Under the pieces are notes generated by a model. It saw only the letters and a program-made list of their open reading frames with translations, made no database searches and was not told the origin of the DNA. A stretch of 64,000 bases of DNA, from NCBI GenBank assembly GCA_963849095.1, contig CAWKGA010000009.1:372001-436000 (forward strand), read 5' to 3'. This DNA is from JASHUC01 sp963849095. GTDB lineage: Bacteria > Pseudomonadota > Gammaproteobacteria > Steroidobacterales > Steroidobacteraceae. Made by a program: the position numbers and the translations under genes. This document shows, in pieces, positions 53,651-63,111 of this stretch (positions within the stretch are counted from its first letter, which is position 1; every line of letters starts with the position of its first letter).

Positions 53651-54586
53651 ATGGCTGCCACATCGCCGGACATCGATTTCGAGACCCCGCGTCGCCAGGA
53701 GGCGCCCTGGTGGTATCGCGCGGGCCGCCGCCTCCAGGAATACGGTCGGCTCGCCCGCCTCGACCGGCCGATCGGCTTCTGGCTGCTGCTGTGGCCGGTC
53801 CTGTGGGCTCTGTGGATCGCCGGCAGCGGACGCCCGTCCCAGAAGGTACTCGTGATCTTTGCCGCCGGCGTCCTCGTCATGCGCGCGGCCGGATGCGTGA
53901 TCAACGATCTGGCGGATCGCAACATCGATCCGCACGTCAAGCGCACCCGCGAGCGGCCGCTCGCGGCCCGACGCGTGTCGCCTCACGAGGCCATCGCCCT
54001 CTTCGCCGCGCTCGGCCTCGCGGCGGTCTGGCTCGTCACCCGGCTCGACCCGCTGACCGTGAAGCTGTCGGCGGTGGGGGCCTTCCTCACGGTCTCGTAT
54101 CCCTTCGTCAAGCGGTTCTTCGCGCTGCCGCAGCTGTACCTCGGGATCTCGTTCGGCGGCTGGGGCGTGCCCATGGCCTTCGCGGCGCAGACCGGCGCGC
54201 TTCCGCGCGTCGCCTGGGTGCTGTTCCTCGCGGCAGTGATCTGGGCGGTGGTCTACGACACGATCTACGCCATGGTCGACCGCGACGACGACCTGAAGCT
54301 CGGCGTCAAGTCCACGGCCCTGCTCTTCGCCGACATGGACAAGGCCATGATCGGCATCCTGCAGGCGCTCATGCTGTACGCGCTCTGGCTCTCCGGCCGC
54401 GACATGCATTTCGGGCGCTGGTACGACACAGGGCTCGCTGCCGCCGCCCTGCTCTTCGCTTACCAGCAATGGCTGATCCGCGCCCGCGAGCCGGCCGCCT
54501 GCCTGCGGGCGTTCCTCAACAACAACTACGTGGGCATGGTCATCTTCATCGGCCTCGCGCTGCAGTACACGTACGGGAATCATTGA
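53651..54586 (+). CDS. ubiA: 4-hydroxybenzoate polyprenyltransferase
   Basis: 311 residues with eight or nine predicted membrane segments. The two Asp-rich prenyl-diphosphate sites are present: INDLADRNIDPHVKRTRERP (Asn 85 to Asp 93) and YDTIYAMVDRDDDLKLGVKS. Attaches the polyprenyl tail to 4-hydroxybenzoate in ubiquinone synthesis at the inner membrane. It starts 36 bases after recG; a spacer with the putative biotin operator follows. Confidence 0.94.
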   Translation: MAATSPDIDFETPRRQEAPWWYRAGRRLQEYGRLARLDRPIGFWLLLWPVLWALWIAGSGRPSQKVLVIFAAGVLVMRAAGCVINDLADRNIDPHVKRTRERPLAARRVSPHEAIALFAALGLAAVWLVTRLDPLTVKLSAVGAFLTVSYPFVKRFFALPQLYLGISFGGWGVPMAFAAQTGALPRVAWVLFLAAVIWAVVYDTIYAMVDRDDDLKLGVKSTALLFADMDKAMIGILQALMLYALWLSGRDMHFGRWYDTGLAAAALLFAYQQWLIRAREPAACLRAFLNNNYVGMVIFIGLALQYTYGNH

Positions 54587-54634
54587 CTCGCGGCCGGCGC
54601 GCCCTCCCGAACGCGATGGTCATGAAATGAACAA

Positions 54635-54667
54635 TTGTCTACTCATGCGCCCACGTTGAGTTGACAG
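54635..54667. promoter_or_regulatory. BirA-type biotin operator candidate
   Basis: ttgtctact (54635-54643) and agttgacag (54659-54667) form an inverted repeat with a 15-base spacer. This compares with the proteobacterial BirA pattern TTGT-x-AACC, N14-15, GGTT-x-ACAA. It lies 109 bases before the bioB start, so biotin-dependent repression of the bio operon is likely. Confidence 0.6.
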
Positions 54668-54775
54668 AATCTGGGCCTTCGTGGAGTCTGCGGGCAGCCG
54701 CGGGCGAGCGGCGAGCGCCCCCGCCAGGATGGCCGGGCGGCAATGCCCCAGGGACGGCTGCTTGCGAGAGGCTCG

Positions 54776-55864
54776 ATGACCCGCTCCGCTCAGATCCGCC
54801 ACGACTGGACGCTCGAGGAGGTGGAGGCGCTATTCGCCCTGCCGCTCCTCGACCTGCTGCTTCAAGCCCAGAGCGTCCACCGCGCTCACCACGAGCCCAA
54901 CACCGTGCAGATGAGCACGCTCCTATCCATCAAGACCGGCGCGTGTCCGGAGGATTGCGCCTACTGTCCGCAGAGCGTCCGCTACGACACAGGCGTCGGC
55001 CGCGAGGCCTTGATGGAAGTGGAAGCGGTCCGCGAATGCGCACTGCGCGCGCAGGCCGCCGGCGCCACTCGATTCTGCATGGGCGCCGCGTACCGCTCGC
55101 CGAAGCCGAAGGATCTGCGCGCGATCTGCGCCATGGTCCGCGAAGTGAGCGCCCTCGGGCTCGAGACCTGCGCGACGCTCGGGATGCTCACGCCCGACCA
55201 GGCCCGCGAGCTCAAGGACTCGGGCCTCGACTACTACAACCACAACCTCGACACGTCCGAGGAGTTCTACGGCGAGATCATCACGACGCGGACCTATCGG
55301 GACCGTCTCGATACGCTCGAGGCCGTGCGGGAGGCAGGCCTCAAGGTCTGCTGCGGCGGAATCATCGGCATGGGCGAATCGGCACGCGACCGCGCGCAGC
55401 TGTTCCTCACGCTCGCGAACCTCCCGCAGCACCCGGAGAGCGTGCCCATCAACGAGCTGGTCCAGGTTCCCGGCACGCCCCTTCATGGAGCCGCGAGCGT
55501 CGATCCCTTCGACTTCGTGCGCGCCGTCGCGGTGGCACGGCTCCTGATGCCGCGCTCGCACGTGCGGCTCTCCGCGGGGCGCACGGCGATGAGCGACGAG
55601 CTGCAGGCCCTGTGCTTCCTCGCCGGCGCCAACTCGATCTTCTACGGAGAGAAGCTCCTGACGACGGGAAATCCCGACACGGACCACGATCGGAAGCTCC
55701 TCGCGCGGCTCGGCCTGAAGCCCGAGAGAGCGCCCGGGAGCTTTCCTTCGAGCCTCGGGGAGGAGACCTTGAGCGAGGAGGAGGGCTCGAGCGAGGAGGG
55801 GGCCGTGGGCGAGGTGGATCTTGCCGGCGCACTTCAGCATGGGAACACGCCCGCGCGCGCTTGA
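54776..55864 (+). CDS. bioB: Biotin synthase
   Basis: 362 residues from ATG 54776 (MTRSAQIRHDW). Radical SAM enzyme inserting sulfur into dethiobiotin. The [4Fe-4S] Cys are C57, C61 and C64 (CPEDCAYC); the [2Fe-2S] ligand region CATLGML, GIIGMGE and the late RLSAGR are also present. The C-terminus carries an acidic Glu/Ser-rich extension (ETLSEEEGSSEEG) beyond the family end and overlaps bioF by 26 bases. Confidence 0.95.
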   Translation: MTRSAQIRHDWTLEEVEALFALPLLDLLLQAQSVHRAHHEPNTVQMSTLLSIKTGACPEDCAYCPQSVRYDTGVGREALMEVEAVRECALRAQAAGATRFCMGAAYRSPKPKDLRAICAMVREVSALGLETCATLGMLTPDQARELKDSGLDYYNHNLDTSEEFYGEIITTRTYRDRLDTLEAVREAGLKVCCGGIIGMGESARDRAQLFLTLANLPQHPESVPINELVQVPGTPLHGAASVDPFDFVRAVAVARLLMPRSHVRLSAGRTAMSDELQALCFLAGANSIFYGEKLLTTGNPDTDHDRKLLARLGLKPERAPGSFPSSLGEETLSEEEGSSEEGAVGEVDLAGALQHGNTPARA

Positions 55865-57083
55865 GGCGGCCCTCGCCGAGATCGAGCGACAGCATCTCAC
55901 TCGCGAGCGCCGGACCGTCGAGGGATTCGCCACGCCCGATGGCGGCGCAGAGGTCGTGGTCGACGGCCGCCGCCTCGTCAACTTCTGTGGCAACGACTAC
56001 CTCGGACTCGCTCGCCATCCGCAGGTCTCGGACGCGCTTCGGCGCGCGGCGGAGAGCTGGGGCGTCGGCAGCGGCGCCTCGCACCTGGTGACGGGGCACT
56101 TCTCCGAGCACGCGCGGCTCGAGGAGGAGCTCGCGGCGTTCGTCCAGCGGGAGCGCGCGCTGCTCCTCTCGACCGGCTACATGGCCAACCTCGCCGTGAT
56201 CACGACCCTCGCGGGCCGCGGCGATCTCGTGCTCCTCGATCGATTGAGCCACGCCTCGCTGATCGACGCGGCAATGCTCTCCGGAGCTCGCCTGCGGCGA
56301 TACCCGCACGGTGACGCCAGCGCGGCCGCCCGCATGCTCGCCGATGACGCCGGCCCTCGAGCCGCGAGCGATCGCGTGAGCCTCATCGCAACGGACGGCG
56401 TGTTCAGCATGGACGGCGACATCGCTCCGCTCGCCGAGCTCGCGACCGCTGCAGCGGCTCACGACGCGTGGCTGGTCGTCGATGACGCCCACGGCCTCGG
56501 CGTGGTCGGCGCGACGGGCCGCGGCACTCTCGAGCTCGGCGGCCTCGGAGCCGACGCCGTGCCTGTGCTGATCGGCACGCTGGGCAAGGCGTTCGGCACG
56601 TTCGGCGCCTTTGTCGCAGGCTCCCGCGACCTCATCGAGCTGCTCGTGCAGCGCGCGCGCAGCTACATCTACACCACGGCCCTTCCCCAGGCGCTCGCCG
56701 CCGCGACGCGCGCCGCGCTCGCGGTCGCGCAGCGCGAGAGCTGGCGCCGCGAGCGCGTGCTGGCGTTGACGGAGCGGTTCCGGGCGGGCGCGCGCGCGCT
56801 AGACGTTCCGCTCACTGCCTCGCGCACACCGATTCAGCCGATCCTGATCGGGAGCGCGGAGGCCGCGCTCCGCGCGAGCCGCGGCCTGCGCGAGGCCGGG
56901 TTCTGGGTCGCGGCCATCCGTCCGCCCACGGTGCCGCGCAACACCGCCCGCCTGCGCATCACCTTTTCCGCCGATCACACGGAGTCCCAGGTCGACACGC
57001 TGGTGGAAGCGCTGAGCCGCGTGACAAAAGCGCCAAGCCGCGTCATGGAAACGCCGAGTGGCGGCACCGCCTGCGACGGCTGA
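55839..57083 (+). CDS. bioF: 8-amino-7-oxononanoate synthase
   Basis: 414 residues from ATG 55839 (MGTRPRALEAA); a TTG at 55821 is not needed. PLP enzyme joining pimeloyl-ACP and alanine. Conserved FCGNDYLGLARHP, GSGASHLVTGH, the cofactor region VDDAHGLGVVG and the PLP Lys in GTLGKAFGTFGAF are all visible. It overlaps bioB, and bioC follows by one base, implying coupled translation. Confidence 0.94.
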   Translation: MGTRPRALEAALAEIERQHLTRERRTVEGFATPDGGAEVVVDGRRLVNFCGNDYLGLARHPQVSDALRRAAESWGVGSGASHLVTGHFSEHARLEEELAAFVQRERALLLSTGYMANLAVITTLAGRGDLVLLDRLSHASLIDAAMLSGARLRRYPHGDASAAARMLADDAGPRAASDRVSLIATDGVFSMDGDIAPLAELATAAAAHDAWLVVDDAHGLGVVGATGRGTLELGGLGADAVPVLIGTLGKAFGTFGAFVAGSRDLIELLVQRARSYIYTTALPQALAAATRAALAVAQRESWRRERVLALTERFRAGARALDVPLTASRTPIQPILIGSAEAALRASRGLREAGFWVAAIRPPTVPRNTARLRITFSADHTESQVDTLVEALSRVTKAPSRVMETPSGGTACDG

Positions 57084-57084
57084 C

Positions 57085-57975
57085 ATGGGCGCGCCTTCCG
57101 ACGTTCCGTTTCGATTGGATCGCGCCGGCGTGCGCAATGCCTTCGAGCGGGCCAGCGCGAGCTACGACGGCGCCGCGGTGCTGCAGGCTCGAGTGCGCCG
57201 CGAGCTGCTCGACCGCTTGCAGGTCATGAGGCTCGAGCCCCGACTCGTACTGGACCTCGGCGCGGGCACTGGCAGCGGCGCGCTCGAGCTGAAGCGGCTT
57301 TACCGTGGCGCGACCGTGATCGCGCTCGATATCGCCCCCGGCATGCTGCGCGAGGCGCGGCGCAACAGCCGTGCGTTCCGGCGCTTCGGGCGCGTGTGCG
57401 GAGATGCCTCGCAGCTTCCGCTTAAAGAAGGATGCGCGGACCTCATCTTCAGCAATCTCATGCTGCAGTGGTGCGGCGAGCTCGACGCGGCGCTCGCCGA
57501 GATCCGCCGGGTCCTCAAGCCCGGCGGGTTTCTCGCCTTCAGCACGTTCGGGCCCGATACGCTGCGCGAGCTGCGCTCCGCGTGGTCGGCGGCCGACTCG
57601 GCGAGCCACGTCCACACCTTCCTCGACATGCACGACATCGGGGATGCGCTCACGCGCGCAGGCCTCGGCGAGCCTGTGCTCGATGTCGAGCGCGTTGAGC
57701 TCACCTATCCGGACGTGCTCTCCCTGGTGCGCGACCTGAAGGCCATCGGCGCGCACAACGTCGCCTCCGATCGTCTCAAGGGGCTCACCGGCCGAGGGAA
57801 GTGGCGCGCGATGACCCTCGCGTACGAGGCCTTTCGCCGCGACGGCCGGCTGCCGGCGAGCTACGAGGTGGTGAACGGCGCGGCCTGGGGAACGGAAGCG
57901 AAGTCGGCCTTCTCGAGCGACGGGGCAGAGGTGCACATCGCTCCGGCCGCGATTCGCCGCCGCGCCCGGGACTGA
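57085..57975 (+). CDS. bioC: Malonyl-ACP O-methyltransferase
   Basis: 296 residues from ATG 57085. Class I SAM methyltransferase that masks malonyl-ACP so fatty acid synthesis can build pimelate. RNAFERASASYDGAAVLQ, SAM motif LDLGAGTGSGALEL, ALDIAPGMLREAR and NLMLQWCGELDAALAEIRR match BioC. No bioH esterase gene lies between bioF and bioC, though this is its place in several relatives. Confidence 0.92.
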   Translation: MGAPSDVPFRLDRAGVRNAFERASASYDGAAVLQARVRRELLDRLQVMRLEPRLVLDLGAGTGSGALELKRLYRGATVIALDIAPGMLREARRNSRAFRRFGRVCGDASQLPLKEGCADLIFSNLMLQWCGELDAALAEIRRVLKPGGFLAFSTFGPDTLRELRSAWSAADSASHVHTFLDMHDIGDALTRAGLGEPVLDVERVELTYPDVLSLVRDLKAIGAHNVASDRLKGLTGRGKWRAMTLAYEAFRRDGRLPASYEVVNGAAWGTEAKSAFSSDGAEVHIAPAAIRRRARD

Positions 57976-57989
57976 TCGGGATCGGAACA

Positions 57990-58796
57990 ATGCCTTTTCC
58001 CGGCTTTTTCATCGCGGGCACCGACACCGAGGTCGGCAAGACACGGACTGCCGTGTCCGTGACGCGTGCGCTGATCCGTGCAGGCTTGCGGGTGGCCGCG
58101 ATGAAGCCCGTCGCGGCGGGCGCCGTCCTCACGGAGGACGGGCTCCGCAACGGCGACGCCACCTCGCTCGCCGCCGCGGCGAACGTCGCGGCCGCCTACG
58201 AGCTCGTCAATCCCTACTGCCTCGCGGCCCCCGTGTCTCCGCACATCGCGGCGGCCGACGCCGGGATCTCCATCGATATCGCGCGCATCGTGCAATCCTT
58301 CCGGGAGCTCGCGAACGGCGCCGACTGTGTCGTCGTCGAAGGCGCGGGCGGCTGGCTCGCGCCGATCGGCGACCGCGAGACCATGGCCGATGTGGCCCGC
58401 GCGCTCGACCTTCCCGTCATCCTGGTCGTCGGCCTGCGGCTCGGCTGTCTCAGCCACGCGCTGCTCAGCGCGCAGGCCATCGAGGCCACCGGATTGCCCC
58501 TCGCCGGCTGGATCGCCAATCACATCGACCCCGGTCTCGAGCGCGTCCATGAGAATGTCGCGACGCTGGAGCGCCTCCTCGCCCGGCCGCCCCTGGCAGT
58601 TGTGCCGCACGCGGCGCCCTCGTCTCCGCGCGAAGCGGCCGCAGGTCCGCGCGCGGCTTCCGGGGCCCCGCGCACACCGAGCGCTCTGCCCGGCGAACAG
58701 CCGCTCGAGCGGGGCATCGAGCTTTCCGCGACCACGAGCGCGGCCCTGCTCCAGCTGCTGCGCGCCGCGTGTCGGACAGCGGCAGGTGAGACGTAA
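57990..58796 (+). CDS. bioD: Dethiobiotin synthetase
   Basis: 268 residues from ATG 57990. Closes the ureido ring of dethiobiotin using CO2 and ATP. P-loop GTDTEVGKT (10-18), KPVAAG, the EGAGGWLAPI loop, GLRLGCLSHALL and NHIDP are present. It is longer than the usual ~225-235 residues because of an Ala/Pro/Arg-rich insert near 205-240. Last gene of the bio operon. Confidence 0.93.
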   Translation: MPFPGFFIAGTDTEVGKTRTAVSVTRALIRAGLRVAAMKPVAAGAVLTEDGLRNGDATSLAAAANVAAAYELVNPYCLAAPVSPHIAAADAGISIDIARIVQSFRELANGADCVVVEGAGGWLAPIGDRETMADVARALDLPVILVVGLRLGCLSHALLSAQAIEATGLPLAGWIANHIDPGLERVHENVATLERLLARPPLAVVPHAAPSSPREAAAGPRAASGAPRTPSALPGEQPLERGIELSATTSAALLQLLRAACRTAAGET

Positions 58797-58893
58797 GCGT
58801 TTGTCTTGAATAATAAATCTGCTGCGGTAACATGCTCCTCGAGCACGCGGGAGTTTTCCTCTCCGCGTGAGTTGACTCGAGGGCGCCGACCCC

Positions 58894-59373
58894 GTGGACG
58901 CCGCGCCACACCGCATCGAGATCGCTCCGAATTGCTCGCTGAGCGTGAAGGGTGCGCTGTTGTTCTTCGGCGGCACCTGCTTTGGCTCGCTCGGCATCGC
59001 CGGAACGATGGCCTCGCTCGGGTTGTGGCCGGTGCTGCCGTTCGCCGGCCTCGAGATGGCGCTCCTCGCCTGGGCCTTGAAAGTGAGCCTCGCACGCCGA
59101 CACAACAGCCAGACCATCACGATCTGCGACCGAGACATCCTCGTCGAATCCCGTACAGGCTCGCGTTGTGTACAAGTCGTGTTCCCGCGGCACTGGGCAC
59201 AGGTTAAACTGCGTCGCCCCGCGTCGCGCCTGTCTCCGAGCCGCCTCGTGATCGAGTCGCACGGTCGTCAATGTGAGGTCGGGGACTTCCTGACGGAAGA
59301 AGAGCGCCGGGGGCTTGCCGCGAGGCTGAGCCGCATGATCGGCCGCATCAACGAGTCGCCCACGCTGGCGTGA
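58894..59373 (+). CDS. DUF2244 membrane protein
   Basis: 159 residues from GTG 58894. Two adjacent hydrophobic segments (ALLFFGGTCFGSLGIAG and LWPVLPFAGLEMALLAWAL) are followed by a cytosolic basic domain with VFPRHWAQVKL and LVIESHGRQCEVGDFL, as in DUF2244. Commonly found next to cytochrome c oxidase genes; function unknown. Its stop overlaps the spacer before coxB. Confidence 0.85.
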   Translation: MDAAPHRIEIAPNCSLSVKGALLFFGGTCFGSLGIAGTMASLGLWPVLPFAGLEMALLAWALKVSLARRHNSQTITICDRDILVESRTGSRCVQVVFPRHWAQVKLRRPASRLSPSRLVIESHGRQCEVGDFLTEEERRGLAARLSRMIGRINESPTLA

Positions 59374-59399
59374 GTGGATCGCAGGTGAATGATTGTTTC

Positions 59400-60302
59400 A
59401 TGAACATGCTTAAGAGAATCCTGCCCAGGCTCGCCGCCCTCGCAGCCCTGCTCTGCTCGCTCATCCAGCCGGCTCACGCCGAGTCGGGCTGGAGCGAGCT
59501 CAACATGACGCGGGGCGTCACCACGATCTCCCGCCAGATCTACGACCTGCACATGATGTGCTTCTGGGTCTGCGTCGGCATCGGCATCGTCGTCTTCGGC
59601 GTCATGATCTACTCGATCGTGGCGTTCCGGCATTCGAAGGGCGCCGTGCCGGACACCACCATGGTCCACAACACCAAGGTCGAGGTGATGTGGACGATCG
59701 TCCCCGTCGTCATCCTCGTCGGAGTGGCGATACCCGCCGCGCGCGTGCTGATCCGGACCGCGGATGTGAGCAACAGCCAGCTCACCATCAAGGTGACGGG
59801 CTATCAATGGGGCTGGAACTACGACTACCTGCAGAGCGGGGTGAACTTCTTCTCCAAGCTCGACGCCTTGAGCAACGCGGCCAGCCAGCTCGACTCCGGC
59901 ATCGACCCGAACACGGTCCCGCACTATCTGCAGAATGTGGACCACCCGCTCGTGGTGCCCGTGGGCACGAAGATCCTGCTGCTCATCACGGCCGATGACG
60001 TGATCCACTCGTGGTGGGTGCCCGACCTCGGCGTGAAGCGGGACGCGGTTCCCGGGTTCATCAACGAGACCTGGTTCGAGGTGGACGCCGACAAGCCCGG
60101 AGTGTACCGCGGCCAGTGCTCGGAGCTCTGCGGGCGCGGCCACGCGTTCATGCCGATCGTGGTGGACGCGCGCAGCAAGGCGGACTTCGACAAGTGGCTG
60201 AAGGCTGAGCAGGCCGCGCAGAAGACTCCGCAGCCGGCGCAAGCCGCCGTGGCCGCGACGGCGGGCCAGGCACCGATCGCCGACGCGAACGCGGGCCGTT
60301 GA
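59400..60302 (+). CDS. coxB: Cytochrome c oxidase subunit II
   Basis: 300 residues from ATG 59400 (MNMLKRIL), with aggtga upstream; the frame also opens at 59370. Signal peptide/first helix, two membrane helices (MMCFWVCVGIGIVVFGVMIY, MWTIVPVVILVGVAIPAARV), then the periplasmic CuA domain. Electron-entry segment TGYQWGWNYDYL and CuA ligands in CSELCGRGHAFMPI are present. The C-terminal Ala/Gln-rich tail lacks a cytochrome c domain. The stop is 50 bases before the coxA start. Confidence 0.95.
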   Translation: MNMLKRILPRLAALAALLCSLIQPAHAESGWSELNMTRGVTTISRQIYDLHMMCFWVCVGIGIVVFGVMIYSIVAFRHSKGAVPDTTMVHNTKVEVMWTIVPVVILVGVAIPAARVLIRTADVSNSQLTIKVTGYQWGWNYDYLQSGVNFFSKLDALSNAASQLDSGIDPNTVPHYLQNVDHPLVVPVGTKILLLITADDVIHSWWVPDLGVKRDAVPGFINETWFEVDADKPGVYRGQCSELCGRGHAFMPIVVDARSKADFDKWLKAEQAAQKTPQPAQAAVAATAGQAPIADANAGR

Positions 60303-60352
60303 CGGGTAGGCGCTCGCCCTCACTGCAGATCGATATTCAAAGAGACCCGACC

Positions 60353-61969
60353 ATGGCCGAACATTCACACGCTCCCGCCGCCGTCCACGAGCACGAGGAG
60401 CACGACCACAAGCCGCACGGATGGAAGCGCTGGGTCTACGCGACCAATCACAAGGACATCGGCACGATGTACCTCGTGTTCAGCGGGCTCATGTTCCTCA
60501 TCGGCGGCTCCTTCGCCATGGTGATCCGGGCCGAGCTGTTCAAGCCCGGCATGCAGCTCGTCGATCCGCAGCTCTTCAACTCGATGACGACCCTGCACGC
60601 CCTGTTCATGATCTTCGGCGCGGTCATGCCGGCATGGACGGGGCTCGCGAACTGGCTCATCCCGATGCAGATCGGCGCGCCGGACATGGCGCTTCCGCGG
60701 CTCAACAACATGAGCTTCTGGATCCTGCCGTTCGCGTTCACGCTGCTGTTCTGCACGCTGTTCGTGCCGGGCGGCGGGCCGGCGGGCGGCTGGACGATGT
60801 ACGCGCCGCTCATGGTGCAGACGGGCGACGCCTTTCCGATGACGATCTTCGCGATCCACATGATGGGCGCCTCCTCGATACTCGGCGCCATCAACGTGAT
60901 CGTCACGATCATGAACATGCGCGCGAAGGGCATGGGCCTGCTGCGCATGCCGCTCTTCGTGTGGACGTGGCTCATCACGGCGTTCCTGCTCATCGCCGCG
61001 ATGCCGGTGCTCGCCGGCGCCGTGACGATGCTGCTCACCGATCACTACTTCGGCACGACCTTCTTCAACGCAGCCGGCGGCGGCGATCCGATCATGTACC
61101 AGCACATCTTCTGGTTCTTCGGACACCCCGAGGTCTACATCCTCATCCTGCCGGCCTTCGGCATCGTCTCGGAGATCATTCCGACGTTCTCCCGCAAGCC
61201 CCTGTTCGGCTACGAGACGATGGTCTACGCGACCGCCTCGATCGGGTTCCTGTCGTTCATCGTCTGGGCCCATCATATGTTCGTGACGGGCATTCCGCTC
61301 GCGGGGCAGCTGTTCTTCATGCTCTCGACGATGCTCATCGCCGTCCCGACGGGCGTGAAGGTCTTCAACTGGACCGCGACGATGTACAAGGGCTCGCTCT
61401 CCTTCGAGCCGCCGATGCTGTTCGCGCTCGGGTTCCTGTTCATGTTCACGATCGGCGGGTTCTCCGGGCTGATGCTCGCCCTGGTTCCCGCGGACTACGA
61501 ATACCACGGCACCTACTTCGTCGTGGCGCATTTCCACTATGTGCTGGTGCCCGGAGCGGTCTTCGCGATCTTTGGAGCCGTCTACTACTGGCTGCCGAAG
61601 TGGTGCGGCAACATGTACGACATGCGGCTCGCGAAGTGGCACTTCTGGCTCTCGACGATCTTCGTGAACGTGCTGTTCTTCCCGCAGCACTTCCTGGGGC
61701 TCGCGGGCATGCCGCGGCGCATCCCCGACTACCCCGTGCAGTTCACCGACTGGAACATGGTGTCCTCGATCGGCGGATTCGCGTTCGGCCTCTCGCAGTT
61801 CCTCTTGCCGTACATCGTCTGGAAGTGCATTCACAGCGGAGAGCGGGCAACCGGCAGGGTCTGGGAGTCGGCCCACGGACTCGAGTGGGAACTGCCCTCG
61901 CCGGCACCGTACCACTCGTGGGGCGACCCGCCTTCGGAGGCTCTCATTGCGCGCGGCGCCGCGCACTGA
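60353..61969 (+). CDS. coxA: Cytochrome c oxidase subunit I
   Basis: 538 residues from ATG 60353 with a His-rich N-terminus. Twelve membrane helices. Heme-copper residues: HALFMIFGAVMP (heme a His), WFFGHPEVYILILPAFG (CuB His and cross-linked Tyr), WAHHMFVTG (CuB His pair) and HFHYVLVPG (heme ligands). The GHPEVY Glu-proton pathway marks an A-type aa3 enzyme. Confidence 0.97.
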   Translation: MAEHSHAPAAVHEHEEHDHKPHGWKRWVYATNHKDIGTMYLVFSGLMFLIGGSFAMVIRAELFKPGMQLVDPQLFNSMTTLHALFMIFGAVMPAWTGLANWLIPMQIGAPDMALPRLNNMSFWILPFAFTLLFCTLFVPGGGPAGGWTMYAPLMVQTGDAFPMTIFAIHMMGASSILGAINVIVTIMNMRAKGMGLLRMPLFVWTWLITAFLLIAAMPVLAGAVTMLLTDHYFGTTFFNAAGGGDPIMYQHIFWFFGHPEVYILILPAFGIVSEIIPTFSRKPLFGYETMVYATASIGFLSFIVWAHHMFVTGIPLAGQLFFMLSTMLIAVPTGVKVFNWTATMYKGSLSFEPPMLFALGFLFMFTIGGFSGLMLALVPADYEYHGTYFVVAHFHYVLVPGAVFAIFGAVYYWLPKWCGNMYDMRLAKWHFWLSTIFVNVLFFPQHFLGLAGMPRRIPDYPVQFTDWNMVSSIGGFAFGLSQFLLPYIVWKCIHSGERATGRVWESAHGLEWELPSPAPYHSWGDPPSEALIARGAAH

Positions 61970-61988
61970 AGTGCACGATGCTCGCCGG

Positions 61989-62165
61989 ATGATGATGGTC
62001 TCGGTAGATGAGGAAGGCAGGCGCAAGCGGGTACGGCGCTCCGCGCTCATCCTCGGGGCCGTCGCGCTCGCCTTCTACTTCGGCTTCATCGTGATGTCGG
62101 TCGTCAAGGCGCAGCACGGCTCCCACCCCGCGGCCGCGGCGCACCCGGCCGCCGCGGAGCCCTGA
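61989..62165 (+). CDS. Small membrane protein of the cox cluster
   Basis: 58 residues from ATG 61989 with one central helix (ALILGAVALAFYFGFIVMSV) and an Ala/His/Pro tail. Matches the small assembly-type protein often found between coxA and ctaG in related bacteria. Here coxC follows with no ctaG between, 61 bases on. Confidence 0.72.
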   Translation: MMMVSVDEEGRRKRVRRSALILGAVALAFYFGFIVMSVVKAQHGSHPAAAAHPAAAEP

Positions 62166-62226
62166 GGGCATCGGGCGCGGGCACGCAACTCGACTCAAAC
62201 GACAAGGCTTCAGGCAGGAATTGACC

Positions 62227-63111
62227 ATGGCACAGGCGCACGCGCCGGATAGCAACAAGTACTACCTCCCGCATTCGAGCCCCTGGCCGATCTTCGCGTC
62301 GGTCTCGGTGTTCACGATCATGGCGGGAGCGGTCGTGTACCTCAACGACTGGACCGGGCTGTGGTCGCTCATTCCGGGATTCGCGTTGCTCTTCACGATG
62401 TTCGTCTGCTGGTTCCACACCGTCATCGGCGAGAATCAGCACGGCAGCTACAACATGCAGGTGGACCGCTCGTTCCGCATGGGCATGATGTGGTTCATCG
62501 TCTCGGAGGTCATGTTCTTCGGGGCCTTCTTCGGCGCGCTGTTCTATGCCCGCATCCTGTCCGTGCCGTGGCTCGGGGGCCGGGGCGTCAGGTTCTTCAC
62601 CCATTACCTCCTGTGGCCGATGTTCGAGGGCACGTGGCCCACCAACGGCCCCGCCCACATCGGCGGCAACGCGGGCAACTTCAGCATCGTGCCGGCGTTC
62701 GGCCTGCCCGCCATCAACACGCTGGTGCTGTTGAGCAGCGGCGTCACGGTGACGATCGCGCATCACGCGCTGCGGACGGGCAAGCGCGGGATGCTCCTCG
62801 TGTTTCTCGCGGCCACCTTCCTGCTCGGCTTCACGTTCGTCGGCCTCCAGGCCCACGAGTACGGCGAGGCCTACCGCGAGCTGGGCCTGCGCCTGTCAAC
62901 GGGCATCTACGGCTCGACCTTCTTCATGTTGACGGGGTTTCACGGCCTGCACGTGACGATCGGCGCGACGATGCTGGTCATCATCTGGCTGCGTAGCTTG
63001 CGCGGCCACTTCACGCCGCAGCGTCACTTTGCGTTCGAGGCGGTGTCCTGGTACTGGCACTTCGTCGACGTGGTGTGGCTCGGCCTGTTCATATTCGTGT
63101 ACTGGCTGTAA
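62227..63111 (+). CDS. coxC: Cytochrome c oxidase subunit III
   Basis: 294 residues from ATG 62227. Seven membrane helices; MGMMWFIVSEVMFFGAFFGA, the GFHGLHVTIGA segment and the terminal WYWHFVDVVWLGLF are signature blocks. It stabilises subunit I at the inner membrane. ATG has aggaa at 7 bases upstream. Confidence 0.96.
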   Translation: MAQAHAPDSNKYYLPHSSPWPIFASVSVFTIMAGAVVYLNDWTGLWSLIPGFALLFTMFVCWFHTVIGENQHGSYNMQVDRSFRMGMMWFIVSEVMFFGAFFGALFYARILSVPWLGGRGVRFFTHYLLWPMFEGTWPTNGPAHIGGNAGNFSIVPAFGLPAINTLVLLSSGVTVTIAHHALRTGKRGMLLVFLAATFLLGFTFVGLQAHEYGEAYRELGLRLSTGIYGSTFFMLTGFHGLHVTIGATMLVIIWLRSLRGHFTPQRHFAFEAVSWYWHFVDVVWLGLFIFVYWL

